Positions 33,508 through 41,733 of a DNA stretch of 64,000 nucleotides are shown here, one piece after another. The stretch is from the NCBI RefSeq assembly GCF_024752305.1, contig NZ_JANTHX010000008.1, forward strand, positions 10,825 through 74,824. The letters run 5' to 3'. Numbering within the stretch: position 1 is the stretch's first letter; every line of letters starts with the position of its first letter. The notes beneath the pieces were generated by a model. The model was given only the letters and a program-made list of their open reading frames with translations. It was not told the origin of the DNA and searched no databases. The translations under genes and the position numbers were made by a program. The DNA comes from Protaetiibacter mangrovi (GTDB taxonomy: Bacteria > Actinomycetota > Actinomycetes > Actinomycetales > Microbacteriaceae).

Positions 33508-34494
33508 ATGCAGCATCGCACCCTCGGCCGCACCGGCCGCGACGTCTCGGTCATCGGTCTCGGCACCTGGCAGCTCGGAGCGGACTGGGGGCAGGTGAGC
33601 GAGGCGGACGCGCGCGCCGTGTTGGATGCGAGTCTGGCCGCGGGCGTCACCTTCTTCGACACCGCCGACGTGTACGGCGACGGTCGCAGCGAGTCGCTGA
33701 TCGGCTCGTGGCGTCGCGACAACCCGGGCGCCGATGTCACCGTCGCCACGAAGATGGGCCGTCGCCTGGAGCAGCTGCCCGAGAACTATGTGATGGCGAA
33801 CTTCCGCGCCTGGACCGACCGCAGCAGGCGCAATCTGGGCGTCGAGACCCTGGACCTCGTGCAGCTGCACTGCCCGCCGTCGGCGGTCTACGCGAGCGAC
33901 GCCGTGTTCGACGCGCTCGACACCCTCGTCGAGGAGGGCGTCACGTCGGCGTACGGCGTGAGCGTCGAGACGGTGGAGGAGGCGCTCGCGGCGATCGCGC
34001 GCCCGCACGTCGCGACGGTGCAGATCATCCTCAACGCGTTCCGGTTGAAGCCGCTCGACGCGGTGCTGCCGGCGGCGGAGGCGGCGGGGGTGGGCATCAT
34101 CGCGCGGGTGCCGCTCGCGAGCGGTCTGCTCTCGGGTCGGTACACCCTGGAGACGAGTTTCGCGGCCGACGACCACCGCAGCTTCAACCGGCACGGGGAG
34201 GCGTTCGACCAGGGGGAGACCTTCTCGGGCGTCGACTACGCGGTGGGCGTGGAGGCGGCGCGCGAGTTCGCGGCGCTCGCGGCGGAGGCCGGGCTGCCGC
34301 CCGCGCGCGCGGCTCTCGCCTGGGTCGCGCAGCTGCCCGGTGTGTCGACGGTGATCCCGGGGGCGCGCAATGTCGCCCAGGCGGAGGCGAACGCGTCGGC
34401 GGGGGAGGTGCCGCCGCTGGGCGAGGCGTTCACGGCGTCGGTGCGCGAGCTCTACGACCGTCGCTTCCGGGCGGCCGTGCATCCGCGCTGGTAG
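33508..34494 (+). CDS. aldo/keto reductase
   Basis: A 328-residue NADPH-dependent oxidoreductase of the AKR superfamily. The catalytic tetrad is visible: Asp and Tyr in FFDTADVYG, Lys in VATKMGR and His in VQLHCPP. The cofactor end shows [23 protein letters not shown] (33496-33501) stands 6 nt before the ATG without a ribosome site, so it is probably leaderless. It converges with the TetR gene. Closest in style to AKRs acting on small aldehydes or methylglyoxal; the substrate is unknown. Confidence 0.9.
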   Translation: MQHRTLGRTGRDVSVIGLGTWQLGADWGQVSEADARAVLDASLAAGVTFFDTADVYGDGRSESLIGSWRRDNPGADVTVATKMGRRLEQLPENYVMANFRAWTDRSRRNLGVETLDLVQLHCPPSAVYASDAVFDALDTLVEEGVTSAYGVSVETVEEALAAIARPHVATVQIILNAFRLKPLDAVLPAAEAAGVGIIARVPLASGLLSGRYTLETSFAADDHRSFNRHGEAFDQGETFSGVDYAVGVEAAREFAALAAEAGLPPARAALAWVAQLPGVSTVIPGARNVAQAEANASAGEVPPLGEAFTASVRELYDRRFRAAVHPRW

Positions 34495-34501
34495 GCCCGC
34501 C

Positions 34502-35092
34502 TCACACGAAGAGGTTGTGCACGGCCCGCCGGTAGGCGGCGGGGTCGAAGTCGTGCAGCAGGGCGGACTGCAGGATGTGCCCCTGCAGCAGCCCGAGCAG
34601 CGCGGGGGCGGTCTCCTCACCCCAGGCGGTGGCGGCGGCGGGTGCGAGGGCTCGATGCTCGGCCGCCCACCGCGACAGGTAGTCGGCCACGGTCGCCCGC
34701 ATGAGCCCGAACACCTGGTCGACGATCCTCGTCATGTCGTCGGCGAAGAACGATTCCGACCACAGCTGCACGAGCATCCGCGAGTCCCGTACCTCGCTCG
34801 CGAGTCCGTCCATCGTGATCTGGATGAACTCGTCGGGCTGGGGCAGCGGGGGCGCGGCGAGGCGGTCGCGGATGTCGCTCACCCGGTGCCCGATGATGCG
34901 TTGCGCCGCGGCGGCGACGATGTCCTGCTTGCTCTCGAACTGCAGGTAGATGGCCCCGGCGGACAGCCCTGAGGCGTCGATGATGTCGGCCATCGAGGTG
35001 CGGTGGAAGCCTTTCTCGGAGAAGCACCGCACCGCGGCGTCGACGATCTGGTCTCGCCGCGATGCCCGGTGGGCGTCGGAGACCTTGGGCAT
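34502..35092 (-). CDS. TetR-family regulator
   Basis: A 196-residue repressor. The N-terminal HTH (IVDAAVRCFSEKGFHRTSMA, DIIDASGLSAGAIYLQFESK) is typical TetR; the rest is a helical ligand domain with Trp-rich centre (LVQLWSESFF). TAGAGT (35099-35104) lies 6 nt before the ATG, suggesting a leaderless message. It is divergent from a membrane protein gene with a palindromic AACGAGCATTCGTT between them, so it likely represses itself and that gene. Confidence 0.9.
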   Translation of the reverse strand: MPKVSDAHRASRRDQIVDAAVRCFSEKGFHRTSMADIIDASGLSAGAIYLQFESKQDIVAAAAQRIIGHRVSDIRDRLAAPPLPQPDEFIQITMDGLASEVRDSRMLVQLWSESFFADDMTRIVDQVFGLMRATVADYLSRWAAEHRALAPAAATAWGEETAPALLGLLQGHILQSALLHDFDPAAYRRAVHNLFV

Positions 35093-35115
35093 GGTGCGAC
35101 TCTACAAGGATCTGC

Positions 35116-35136
35116 TATAAAGAACGAGCATTCGTT
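35116..35136 (+). promoter_or_regulatory. extended -10 promoter and TetR operator
   Basis: TGCTATAAA (extended -10, TATAAA at 35116-35121) is followed by AACGAGCATTCGTT (35123-35136), an inverted repeat with 5-bp arms AACGA/TCGTT, extended by AAAGAA upstream and TTCTTT downstream. It lies between the TetR gene and the divergent membrane protein gene and covers the likely start site of the latter. Confidence 0.65.
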
Positions 35137-35158
35137 TTTCTTTACAGAGGAGCCTCCG

Positions 35159-36247
35159 ATGTCCCGCACCACCCCCCACACGCCCTGGGCCCGCGTCGCC
35201 GCCATCGGCGTGGGGCTCGCCGTCCTCGTCGGCGTGCTCGTGACCGCCTTCTCGTGGCCCTCCCTCACCTCCGAGGTGCAGGACATCCCCGTCGCGATCG
35301 TCGGACCGGATGCGGCGGTCACCGCCCTCGAGACGGCCCTCGACGAGAAGGTCCCCGGCGCGTTCGACTTCTCCACGGTCGACGACCGCGACGCCGCCGT
35401 CTCGGCCATCGAGACCCGGGAGGTCTACGGGGCGATCGTCGTCGGGCAGACTCCCGAGGTGCTCGTCGCGTCCGCCGCGAGTCCCGCCGTCTCCCAGGTG
35501 CTCACCGGCCTCGCGACGCCGCTGCAGACGCAGCTGCAGACCGTCGCCGACGTCCAGGCGGCCGCCGCGGGCGGAACCGCCCCCACCGTCACCGTCGAGG
35601 TCACCGACGTCGTGCCGCTCGTCGACGCCGACCCCCGCGGCACCGGCCTCGTCGCCGCCGCCTTCCCGCTCGTGCTCGGCGGCATGATCGGCGGCATCAT
35701 CATCACCGTCGCGATCGTGGGCGTCTGGCGCCGCGTGGTCGCCCTCGCCGTCTACGTCGTGGCCGCCGGCTTCGCCGCCACGGCGATCCTGCAGGGCTGG
35801 TTCGGTGTGCTTCCGGGGGACTACCTCGTCAACTCGCTCGCCTACGTGCTCGCCTTCGCCGCGATCGGGGCGCCCATCGTCGGCTTCGCGAGCGTCGTCG
35901 GACGTGCCGGCGTGGCGCTCGGGCCCGTGGCCTTCCTGCTGTTCGCCAACCCGATCTCCTCGGCCGCCGCACCCGTGCAGTTCCTGCCCGAGCCGTGGGG
36001 CGCGATCGGCCAGTGGTTCCCGCCGGGAGCGGCCGCGACCCTCGTGCGCGACGTCGCCTACTTCCCGCAGGCGGACGCCACCTTCCCGTGGCTCGTGCTG
36101 GCCGGCTGGACCCTCGGCGGTCTGCTGCTCGCGCTGCTCGGCCACTTCCGCCAGGCCGGCGGTGCCACCCGTGGCGCCATCGAGGAGGCGGTGGAGGCCG
36201 AGCACGCCGCCCACCCGGACGCGGAGATCGCGCCCGTCGCGTCCTGA
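35159..36247 (+). CDS. membrane protein of the YhgE/Pip or ABC-2 permease type
   Basis: A 362-residue protein. Helix 1 (VAAIGVGLAVLVGVLVTAFS) is followed by an extracellular domain of about 150 residues (VQDIPVAIVGPDAAVTALET, then a Thr/Ala/Gln-rich stretch) and a cluster of five to six helices (LVLGGMIGGIIITVAIVGVW, VVAAGFAATAILQGWFGV, LALLGHF). This one-plus-loop-plus-many layout matches YhgE/Pip-like or ABC-2 permease-like proteins, often transporter-linked and TetR controlled. The ATG has AGAGGAG upstream. No ATPase partner is adjacent. Function is inferred only broadly. Confidence 0.8.
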   Translation: MSRTTPHTPWARVAAIGVGLAVLVGVLVTAFSWPSLTSEVQDIPVAIVGPDAAVTALETALDEKVPGAFDFSTVDDRDAAVSAIETREVYGAIVVGQTPEVLVASAASPAVSQVLTGLATPLQTQLQTVADVQAAAAGGTAPTVTVEVTDVVPLVDADPRGTGLVAAAFPLVLGGMIGGIIITVAIVGVWRRVVALAVYVVAAGFAATAILQGWFGVLPGDYLVNSLAYVLAFAAIGAPIVGFASVVGRAGVALGPVAFLLFANPISSAAAPVQFLPEPWGAIGQWFPPGAAATLVRDVAYFPQADATFPWLVLAGWTLGGLLLALLGHFRQAGGATRGAIEEAVEAEHAAHPDAEIAPVAS

Positions 36248-36263
36248 CGGGGCGCGCCGTCAG
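36244..36263. terminator. short bidirectional hairpin over two stop codons
   Basis: CTGACGG and CCGTCAG (7 bp, 6-nt loop GGCGCG) contain the stop codons of both converging genes. It is one of the few junctions here where a hairpin could act as a terminator for both directions. Confidence 0.5.
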
Positions 36264-37141
36264 CGCACTCCGCTCGTGGTGATGATGCGCGTCCAGGGCC
36301 CTGCGGGCACCTCGGAGGCCTCGACGAAGCGCCAGTCGACCCGCGCGCTGTCGCCGTCGAGCTCGGGGTAGCCGAGGCACCCGGTGAGAGCGGGCGAGAC
36401 GTCGAGTCCGGCACCCCCGTAGCGGGTGTTGGCGGGGCGCGCGTCGTCGCCGCCGAACGCGTAGGCGGCGTCGTGATACTGCCCGGGGCCCGCGTCCTGG
36501 ATCTGCCCGTAACAGGTGCGCCCCTCGCGCACGAGCTGCACCCACCGGTTCTTCAGATAGCTGAAGCCCTGGTCGCCGCGGTGCGCGGCGTACGGCTGCT
36601 GCGACGCCCAGGGGATCACGGCATCCCGCTGCGCGAAGCCGGTCGCGTCGTTGACGTCGTCGTAGGGCAGGTCGAGGTAGAACGGGTTCTCCCGCGGGGT
36701 CATGCTGGAGGGGAAGTAGTCGTTGGCGGCCGTGCGCGCCTCGGTGCGGCAGCCGCCTCCGGCCACCACACCGTCGCAGCCGCCGTAGCTCGAGAGCCAG
36801 TCCGAGTCGTAGGTCGAGATCTCCTGGCTGCCGTCGGATGCGCCCGGGTCGAAGATCTCACCCACCCAGAAGGTGGTCGACGGGATGTCGTGGTGCCACG
36901 GGTAGGACGAGCCCCCGCCGCCGCCCGTGCCCCCTCCCGCGCCGGGTCCCGCGCCCGCATCGCCGCCGGGATCCGTCGTCGGTGTCGGCGTCGCTTCCGG
37001 CGTGGGGCTCGGGGTGGCCGAGCGGCTCGGGCGGGGGGTGCTCGCCGACGGGGTCGGCTGGGGCGGGGGCGCGGTGCACGCGCCGAGGATCGCGACCATG
37101 GCGCCCAGGGCGCACACGGCCGCGATCCTCGTCGGGCGCAC
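36260..37141 (-). CDS. secreted lipoprotein with an expansin/RlpA-like C-terminal domain
   Basis: A 293-residue lipoprotein: signal peptide with lipobox LGAC (Cys22), then about 60 residues of Pro/Ser/Thr and Gly-rich linker, then a Cys-containing domain of roughly 200 residues. It includes GEIFDPGASDGSQEISTYDS, CYGQIQDAGPGQYHDAAYAF and AGLDVSPALTGCLGYPELDG, then DWRFVEASEVPAGPWTRIIT. The GQIQDAGP...AGLDVSPA pattern resembles double-psi barrel (expansin/RlpA) proteins, which bind or loosen polysaccharides. This assignment is moderate. It lies 2 nt downstream of the polysaccharide deacetylase gene, probably in one operon. Confidence 0.72.
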   Translation of the reverse strand: MRPTRIAAVCALGAMVAILGACTAPPPQPTPSASTPRPSRSATPSPTPEATPTPTTDPGGDAGAGPGAGGGTGGGGGSSYPWHHDIPSTTFWVGEIFDPGASDGSQEISTYDSDWLSSYGGCDGVVAGGGCRTEARTAANDYFPSSMTPRENPFYLDLPYDDVNDATGFAQRDAVIPWASQQPYAAHRGDQGFSYLKNRWVQLVREGRTCYGQIQDAGPGQYHDAAYAFGGDDARPANTRYGGAGLDVSPALTGCLGYPELDGDSARVDWRFVEASEVPAGPWTRIITTSGVR

Positions 37142-37143
37142 GG

Positions 37144-39063
37144 TCAGGACTCGGCCGGCGGTGCCTCGGTCGAGGCGTCCGCGGGGGGATCGGCCGGAGG
37201 ATCGGCCGGCGGTGCCGGTGCCTCGGCGGGCGGGTCGCTCGCCTGGTCGGCGGGCGGGTTCTCGGCCGGCGGCTCGTCGGCCGGCGGGTCGGCCGGGGCG
37301 AGCTCGGTCACCGGCTCCTCGGCGGGCGGATCCGCGGGGGGCTCGGACACCAGGCTCTGCACCACCGGCGGTGCCGCGTCGACCATGGAGTAATCATCCG
37401 TCACGAGCGTCCCGGGGCTGAAGATGTTCAGTCCGAAGCTGATGCCCGTGTAGCCCGCGGGGATCGGATCCGTCTGCCAGACCGCCTGGGTCCAGTCGGT
37501 CGCCGAGGCGAACCACGGACTCGAGGTCCAGTAGATCCAGGCGCCGGTCGTCGTGCGCAGGTACACCGCGAACTGGGTCACCCCGGTCGACTTGTACCAC
37601 CCGGACAGCACGTAGCTGTGGCCGGTCGTCACGCTCGGCGCGCAGGCGCCGAGGTCGAGGGTCGGGATGATCTTGCCCTCGCCGGAGCCGTACTGCGTGA
37701 TCGTCACCTGGCTGGCGACCGATCCCGAGTGGCCGGGGCTCACGAGCGAGAAGCTCGCGTCGTTGTCGCCCCACGGAGCCTGGTACCAGCAGGCGGGGAA
37801 GCCGTTCTGCATGGTCTCGAGGCTGGGGTTGATCACCGTGTTCTCGTCGGTGGGCGGCGGCACGGCCGGACCCGCGACGAGCGGCTTGACCGGCCCTCCG
37901 ATGACGTCGCCGACCGTGCGCACGACCGTGTTGTGGGTCGTGCCGCGGTCCTGCAACCAGCTCGCGAAGGCGTCGAGCATCCCGGAGTCGATCGCGAGCT
38001 CCCCGCAGGTTCCTGTGCAGACGTCGTGGAAGGTGAACTGCAGCCAGCCGCCGCCGTGCGCCTCCGCCGCCAGCACGATGCCCTCGAGGTCGTCGAGCGT
38101 CCAGCCGAGGTCGAACTGGTCGAGCGCCTGGGTGATCGCGGGACGCGCGGGGGGCACGCTCTCGGCCCAGTCGCATCCGGCGCAGCCGAAGCGCGAGCGG
38201 ATGTCGCCGAGCAGGCGGCCGCTGTTGTAGCCGCAGTCCATGACGTCCTGGGCGACCGCGTTCGAGACCTCCGCGAACGGGTACGCGAAGCTGCGTACCT
38301 GGAAGCCCCAGCTCGACAGCTGCACGCGGTCGTCGCAGACCTGCCGCAGCACCTCGTCGTTCGGCACGGTCGTCAGGTCGACGTGCGTCACGGTGTGCCC
38401 GCCGATCTCGTTGCCGGCGGCGGCGAAGGCCTGCAGCTGGGCGAGGGTGAGCTTGCCCGGCGTGCCGATGGTGCCCGAGTTGATGTAGAACGTTCCGACC
38501 AGGCCGTGCGCGCCGAGGATCGAGGCGCCGAGCGCCTGGCTCGCGTTGCCGTCGTCGAAGGTGAGGCTCACGGTCGTCAGCGGTCCGGTCTTGACGACGG
38601 GATCCGTCGGCGGGGTCGGGTCGGCCGAGGGATCCGCGGGCGGGTCGGCAGGCGGGGTCGGGTCGGCGGGCGGGTCGGCCGGCGGGTCGGCCGGCGGGGT
38701 CGGATCCGCGGGCGGGTCGGCAGGCGGGGTCGGGTCCGCCGGCGGGTCCGCGGGCGTCGTCGGATCGGTCGGCGTCGTCGGGTCGGTCGGCGTCGTCGGG
38801 TCGCTCGGCGTGCTCGGATCGGTCGGGGCCGGATCCGCCGGCGGGTCGGCCGGCGGCAGCACCGGGTCGGGTGCCGGGTCGACGATCGGATCGGGATCCG
38901 GATCGGTCGGTGCCGGATCCGGTGCCGCCTGCGGCGCGCTCGTGCTGGGCGACGGCGTCGGGCTCGGCGTCGTGGGGAGGATGTGATGGCCCGTGGCGAA
39001 GGAGAGGAGCAGTGCCGCGGCGGCGGCGAGCCCTCCGAAGCCGAAAAGGCGTCGTCTGTTCAT
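37144..39063 (-). CDS. secreted polysaccharide deacetylase with Pro-rich linkers
   Basis: A 639-residue extracellular enzyme. After a signal-anchor (residues 1-25) comes a 130-residue linker of Pro-Ala-Asp and Thr-Pro repeats, then a NodB (CE4) domain at about 163-380. TFDDG (Asp170, Asp171) and HTVTH (His223, His227) give the metal-binding triad; RSFAYPF is motif 3. A carbohydrate-binding-like beta domain follows (about 405-560, starting ENTVINPSLETMQNGFPACW), then a second Pro/Asp/Glu-rich tail. It should remove N- or O-acetyl groups from a polysaccharide at the cell surface. GAGGTGA precedes the ATG at 39063. Confidence 0.9.
   Translation of the reverse strand: MNRRRLFGFGGLAAAAALLLSFATGHHILPTTPSPTPSPSTSAPQAAPDPAPTDPDPDPIVDPAPDPVLPPADPPADPAPTDPSTPSDPTTPTDPTTPTDPTTPADPPADPTPPADPPADPTPPADPPADPPADPTPPADPPADPSADPTPPTDPVVKTGPLTTVSLTFDDGNASQALGASILGAHGLVGTFYINSGTIGTPGKLTLAQLQAFAAAGNEIGGHTVTHVDLTTVPNDEVLRQVCDDRVQLSSWGFQVRSFAYPFAEVSNAVAQDVMDCGYNSGRLLGDIRSRFGCAGCDWAESVPPARPAITQALDQFDLGWTLDDLEGIVLAAEAHGGGWLQFTFHDVCTGTCGELAIDSGMLDAFASWLQDRGTTHNTVVRTVGDVIGGPVKPLVAGPAVPPPTDENTVINPSLETMQNGFPACWYQAPWGDNDASFSLVSPGHSGSVASQVTITQYGSGEGKIIPTLDLGACAPSVTTGHSYVLSGWYKSTGVTQFAVYLRTTTGAWIYWTSSPWFASATDWTQAVWQTDPIPAGYTGISFGLNIFSPGTLVTDDYSMVDAAPPVVQSLVSEPPADPPAEEPVTELAPADPPADEPPAENPPADQASDPPAEAPAPPADPPADPPADASTEAPPAES
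38590..39000 (-). repeat. degenerate coding repeats of the Pro-Ala-Asp linker
   Basis: In this part of the deacetylase gene short units encoding PADP, TPPADPP and TTPTDP are repeated in tandem, giving GGCGGGTCGG-like words over and over. The tract is a candidate for length variation by slippage. Confidence 0.75.
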
Positions 39064-39068
39064 GATGG

Positions 39069-40118
39069 TCACCTCGAGGAGATCGATGCGGGGGTGAGGG
39101 TGCGCGAGGCGCGCGTCTGCGCGCGGAAGGCGCTCCACTCGGCGGAGCGGGCGACGCCGGGGTCGCCCAGGGTGGTGGCGACGCTCCACACGATGTCGTC
39201 GATCCCCGTGCGGGGCACGAAGTCGATGAGCTCGCGCGCGAGCGAGTTGTCGGGCACGCGGCGGCGCATGTCCTCGAAGCCGTCGGGGTAGGCCTCGCCG
39301 TAGGGCACCAGCCGGATGGGGCTGCGGCTCCCGGTGAGCTGCACGATGCGTTCCGCGAGCTCGAGGATCGAGATCTCGGTGCCGCCGCCGAGGTTCACCG
39401 CGCGGCCGAGAGCCCGCGGTTCCTCGACGAGCCGCGCGAACGCCGGCACCACGTCGTACACCGACGAGAAGCACCGTGACTGGCGTCCGTCGCCGAAGAC
39501 CGTCAACGGCTCCTCGCGGAGCGCCTGCCCCACGAGGTTCGGCACGACCATGCCGTAGCGACCCGTCTGCCGGGGGCCGACGGTGTTGAACGGGCGCGCG
39601 ATCGCGACCTCGAGGCCGTACTCCTGCGCATACGCGTGGGCGAACGACTCGTCGAGCCCCTTCGCCGCGGCGTAGGTCCAGCGTGCGACGAGTGCGGAGC
39701 CGAGGATGCGGTCGGCGTCCTCCGACAGGGCGTCGGAGGTGTTCTTGCCGTACACCTCGCTCGTCGAGACCAGCAGCAGCCGGGCGCCCGAGTCGACGCA
39801 CGCGTCGAGCACGTTCTCGGTGCCGTGCAGGTTGATCCGCAGGCCCTCGAGCGGGTGCTCGACGATCCGGCGCACCCCCACTGCGGCGGCCAGGTGGAAC
39901 ACCCGATCGCTTCCCCTGACCGCCGCGCGGACCACGTCGGGATCGAGGATCGAGCCGACGCGGTAGTCGAGCCGCGGATCGTCGAGGACGTCGCGGAGGT
40001 TGTCGGGTCGCCCCGTGCTCTCGTCGTCGAGCACGACGACGTCGTCCCCGCGATCGAGGAGCAGTTCGACCAGGTGGCTGCCGAGGAATCCGGCTCCGCC
40101 CGTGACCGTGCAGCGCAT
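39069..40118 (-). CDS. NAD-dependent nucleotide-sugar epimerase/dehydratase
   Basis: A 349-residue extended SDR acting on a nucleotide sugar. The N-terminal TVTGGAGFLGSHL is the NAD site; VFHLAAAVGV, the catalytic LLLVSTSEVYG serine and YAAAKGLDE (YxxxK) are intact, and RPFNTVGPRQTG is the usual substrate loop. ATG 40118 is preferred over GTG 40121 because AGG lies 7 nt upstream of it. Closest in pattern to UDP-glucose 4-epimerase or UDP-glucuronate decarboxylase-like proteins. It lies 9 nt after the nucleotide-sugar dehydrogenase gene, implying a joint pathway to a modified UDP-sugar. Confidence 0.88.
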   Translation of the reverse strand: MRCTVTGGAGFLGSHLVELLLDRGDDVVVLDDESTGRPDNLRDVLDDPRLDYRVGSILDPDVVRAAVRGSDRVFHLAAAVGVRRIVEHPLEGLRINLHGTENVLDACVDSGARLLLVSTSEVYGKNTSDALSEDADRILGSALVARWTYAAAKGLDESFAHAYAQEYGLEVAIARPFNTVGPRQTGRYGMVVPNLVGQALREEPLTVFGDGRQSRCFSSVYDVVPAFARLVEEPRALGRAVNLGGGTEISILELAERIVQLTGSRSPIRLVPYGEAYPDGFEDMRRRVPDNSLARELIDFVPRTGIDDIVWSVATTLGDPGVARSAEWSAFRAQTRASRTLTPASISSR

Positions 40119-40127
40119 CACGTCACC

Positions 40128-41474
40128 TCACAGGGTCACGCGCCGCGGCACGGCGAGTTCACGGTAGCTGGCGTCGAGCACGAGGTGCTCCTCGCCGATC
40201 CACGACAGGTCGAGGCCGTGGTGCCGGGTGTGCAGGATGACGAGCTGCGGGTCGAAGGCGAGCGGATCGAGCACCGCCTCGACGATGCGTCCGTCGGCCA
40301 TCCGCGCCTGCGGGCAGAGCGGATCCAGGAAGCCGACGGTGGCGCCGCGGCGCTCGAGGCCCTGGATGATCTCGAGGGCGGGCGACTCACGCAGGTCGGC
40401 GACGTCGGGCTTGTAGGCGACGCCGACGACGAGCACGCGTGCGCCGCGCACCCCGAGGCCCGCATCCGACAGCACCTGGGATACGCGGTCGACCACACGG
40501 GCCGGCCGTGCCGCGATCTCGGTCATCGCCTGCGTGATCATCGGGGCGGCCACGCGGCGCTCCTTGAGCTGCCAGAGCAGGTAGTGCGGGTCGCACGGGA
40601 TGCAGTGCCCGCCCACCCCGGGACCGGGGAGGAACGGCATGAACCCGTAGGGCTTCGTCGCGGCCGCGTCGATCACCTCGGTGACGGGCACCCCGAGCTC
40701 GCGGCAGATGTCGGCGACCTCGTTGGCGAGCGCGATGTTGACCGCGCGGAAGGTGTTCTCCAGCAGCTTCGTCATCTCCGCCGCGGCGAGGGATTCCACG
40801 CGGTGCACGCGCGCGGTGTAGCGCGAGAGCACCGCCGAGGCCCGCAGTTCGCAGCTGGGGGTGGCGCCGCCGACGACCCGCGGCACGAACTCGTGCTCGA
40901 AGCTGTCGTTGCCCGGGTCGATCCGCTCGGGGCTGAAGGCCACCGAGATCGACTCGCCGGGGATGAGCCCGCGTTCGCGGAGCGGGGTGACCAGCAGGTC
41001 CTCGGTGCAGCCGACGTAGCTCGTCGAGGTCAGCATGAGGATCTGCCCCGGCACCGCGTTGGCCACGACGTCCGCGCAGGCGGCGCTGAGCATCGCCAGG
41101 TCGGGCACGAGGTGGTGGTCGACGGGCGTCGGCACGCAGACGATCACCGCGGCGGCCCGCCGCAGCATCGTCGGGTCGTCGACGATCGCGAAGTCGGGGT
41201 CGCGCAGGGCCTCGGTGAGGCGGGCGTGGTCGGAGGGCAGCAGGTCGACCGCCTCGGAGCGGATGCCCGCGATGCGCTGCGGCGAGATCTCGAGGCCCAG
41301 CACCCGGGCGCCGGCGTGGTGGTACGCGAGAGCCGTGGGCAGGCCGACGTAGCCGAGCCCGACGATCGCGATGTCGAACTCGTCGTGCCGGAACGGGGGA
41401 CTCGAGGGGAGCGCGGCGGAACTGCGTCCTCGCCGGGCCGGGGTCACGAGCGGACGTGTCTCGAGAGAGGTCAT
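40128..41474 (-). CDS. nucleotide-sugar (UDP-GlcNAc/UDP-glucose) 6-dehydrogenase
   Basis: A 448-residue enzyme oxidising C6 of a UDP-sugar to the uronic acid with two NAD. Rossmann start IAIVGLGYVGLPTALAYHHA; substrate-binding KLLENTFRAVNIALANE; catalytic GPGVGGHCIPCDPHYL with the active-site Cys; C-terminal domain VVGVAYKPDVADLRESPALE. The LENTFRAVNIA and HCIP pattern is closer to UDP-N-acetyl-hexosamine dehydrogenases than to UDP-glucose ones. GGAGG precedes the ATG at 41474. First gene of the leftward polysaccharide operon. Confidence 0.9.
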   Translation of the reverse strand: MTSLETRPLVTPARRGRSSAALPSSPPFRHDEFDIAIVGLGYVGLPTALAYHHAGARVLGLEISPQRIAGIRSEAVDLLPSDHARLTEALRDPDFAIVDDPTMLRRAAAVIVCVPTPVDHHLVPDLAMLSAACADVVANAVPGQILMLTSTSYVGCTEDLLVTPLRERGLIPGESISVAFSPERIDPGNDSFEHEFVPRVVGGATPSCELRASAVLSRYTARVHRVESLAAAEMTKLLENTFRAVNIALANEVADICRELGVPVTEVIDAAATKPYGFMPFLPGPGVGGHCIPCDPHYLLWQLKERRVAAPMITQAMTEIAARPARVVDRVSQVLSDAGLGVRGARVLVVGVAYKPDVADLRESPALEIIQGLERRGATVGFLDPLCPQARMADGRIVEAVLDPLAFDPQLVILHTRHHGLDLSWIGEEHLVLDASYRELAVPRRVTL

Positions 41475-41637
41475 GGTGCAGCCTCCAAGCGCGTCGATGG
41501 GGGTCGACGCCGTAGGGATCGGGATGGGCGGCACCCGGGGATCGGGAACCGGTGCGCCCCACTGTCGACCCGGCCCACGGCCCGGTCAACGGCTGCGCGG
41601 CAGGACTGCGGGAGCCCCGGCGCCGGACTGCGGGATA

Positions 41638-41694
41638 CCGCACGGCGGTGCGGATCCCCCCATCCGCCGTGCGGACGGGCGGCCCCGCGGGGCC
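41638..41694. promoter_or_regulatory. inverted repeats in the divergent polysaccharide promoter region
   Basis: CCGCACGGCGG (41638-41648) and CCGCCGTGCGG (41664-41674) form a perfect 11-bp inverted repeat. A 14-bp palindrome, GGCCCCGCGGGGCC (41681-41694), follows. They lie about 40-95 nt before the glycosyltransferase start in the 259-nt gap to the dehydrogenase gene. They are candidate operators, perhaps for the large LuxR-type regulator encoded next door; clear promoter boxes were not found. Confidence 0.55.
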
Positions 41695-41733
41695 GTTAGC
41701 GTCGAGGCACCACCGACCCGATCAGGAGGCATC

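Noticed and set aside
33371-33598. Small frames around the repeat (Arg/Pro/Ala-rich peptides also found near 50810)
   Set aside because: They repeat only because the DNA element repeats; no start signals and both orientations give similar peptides.
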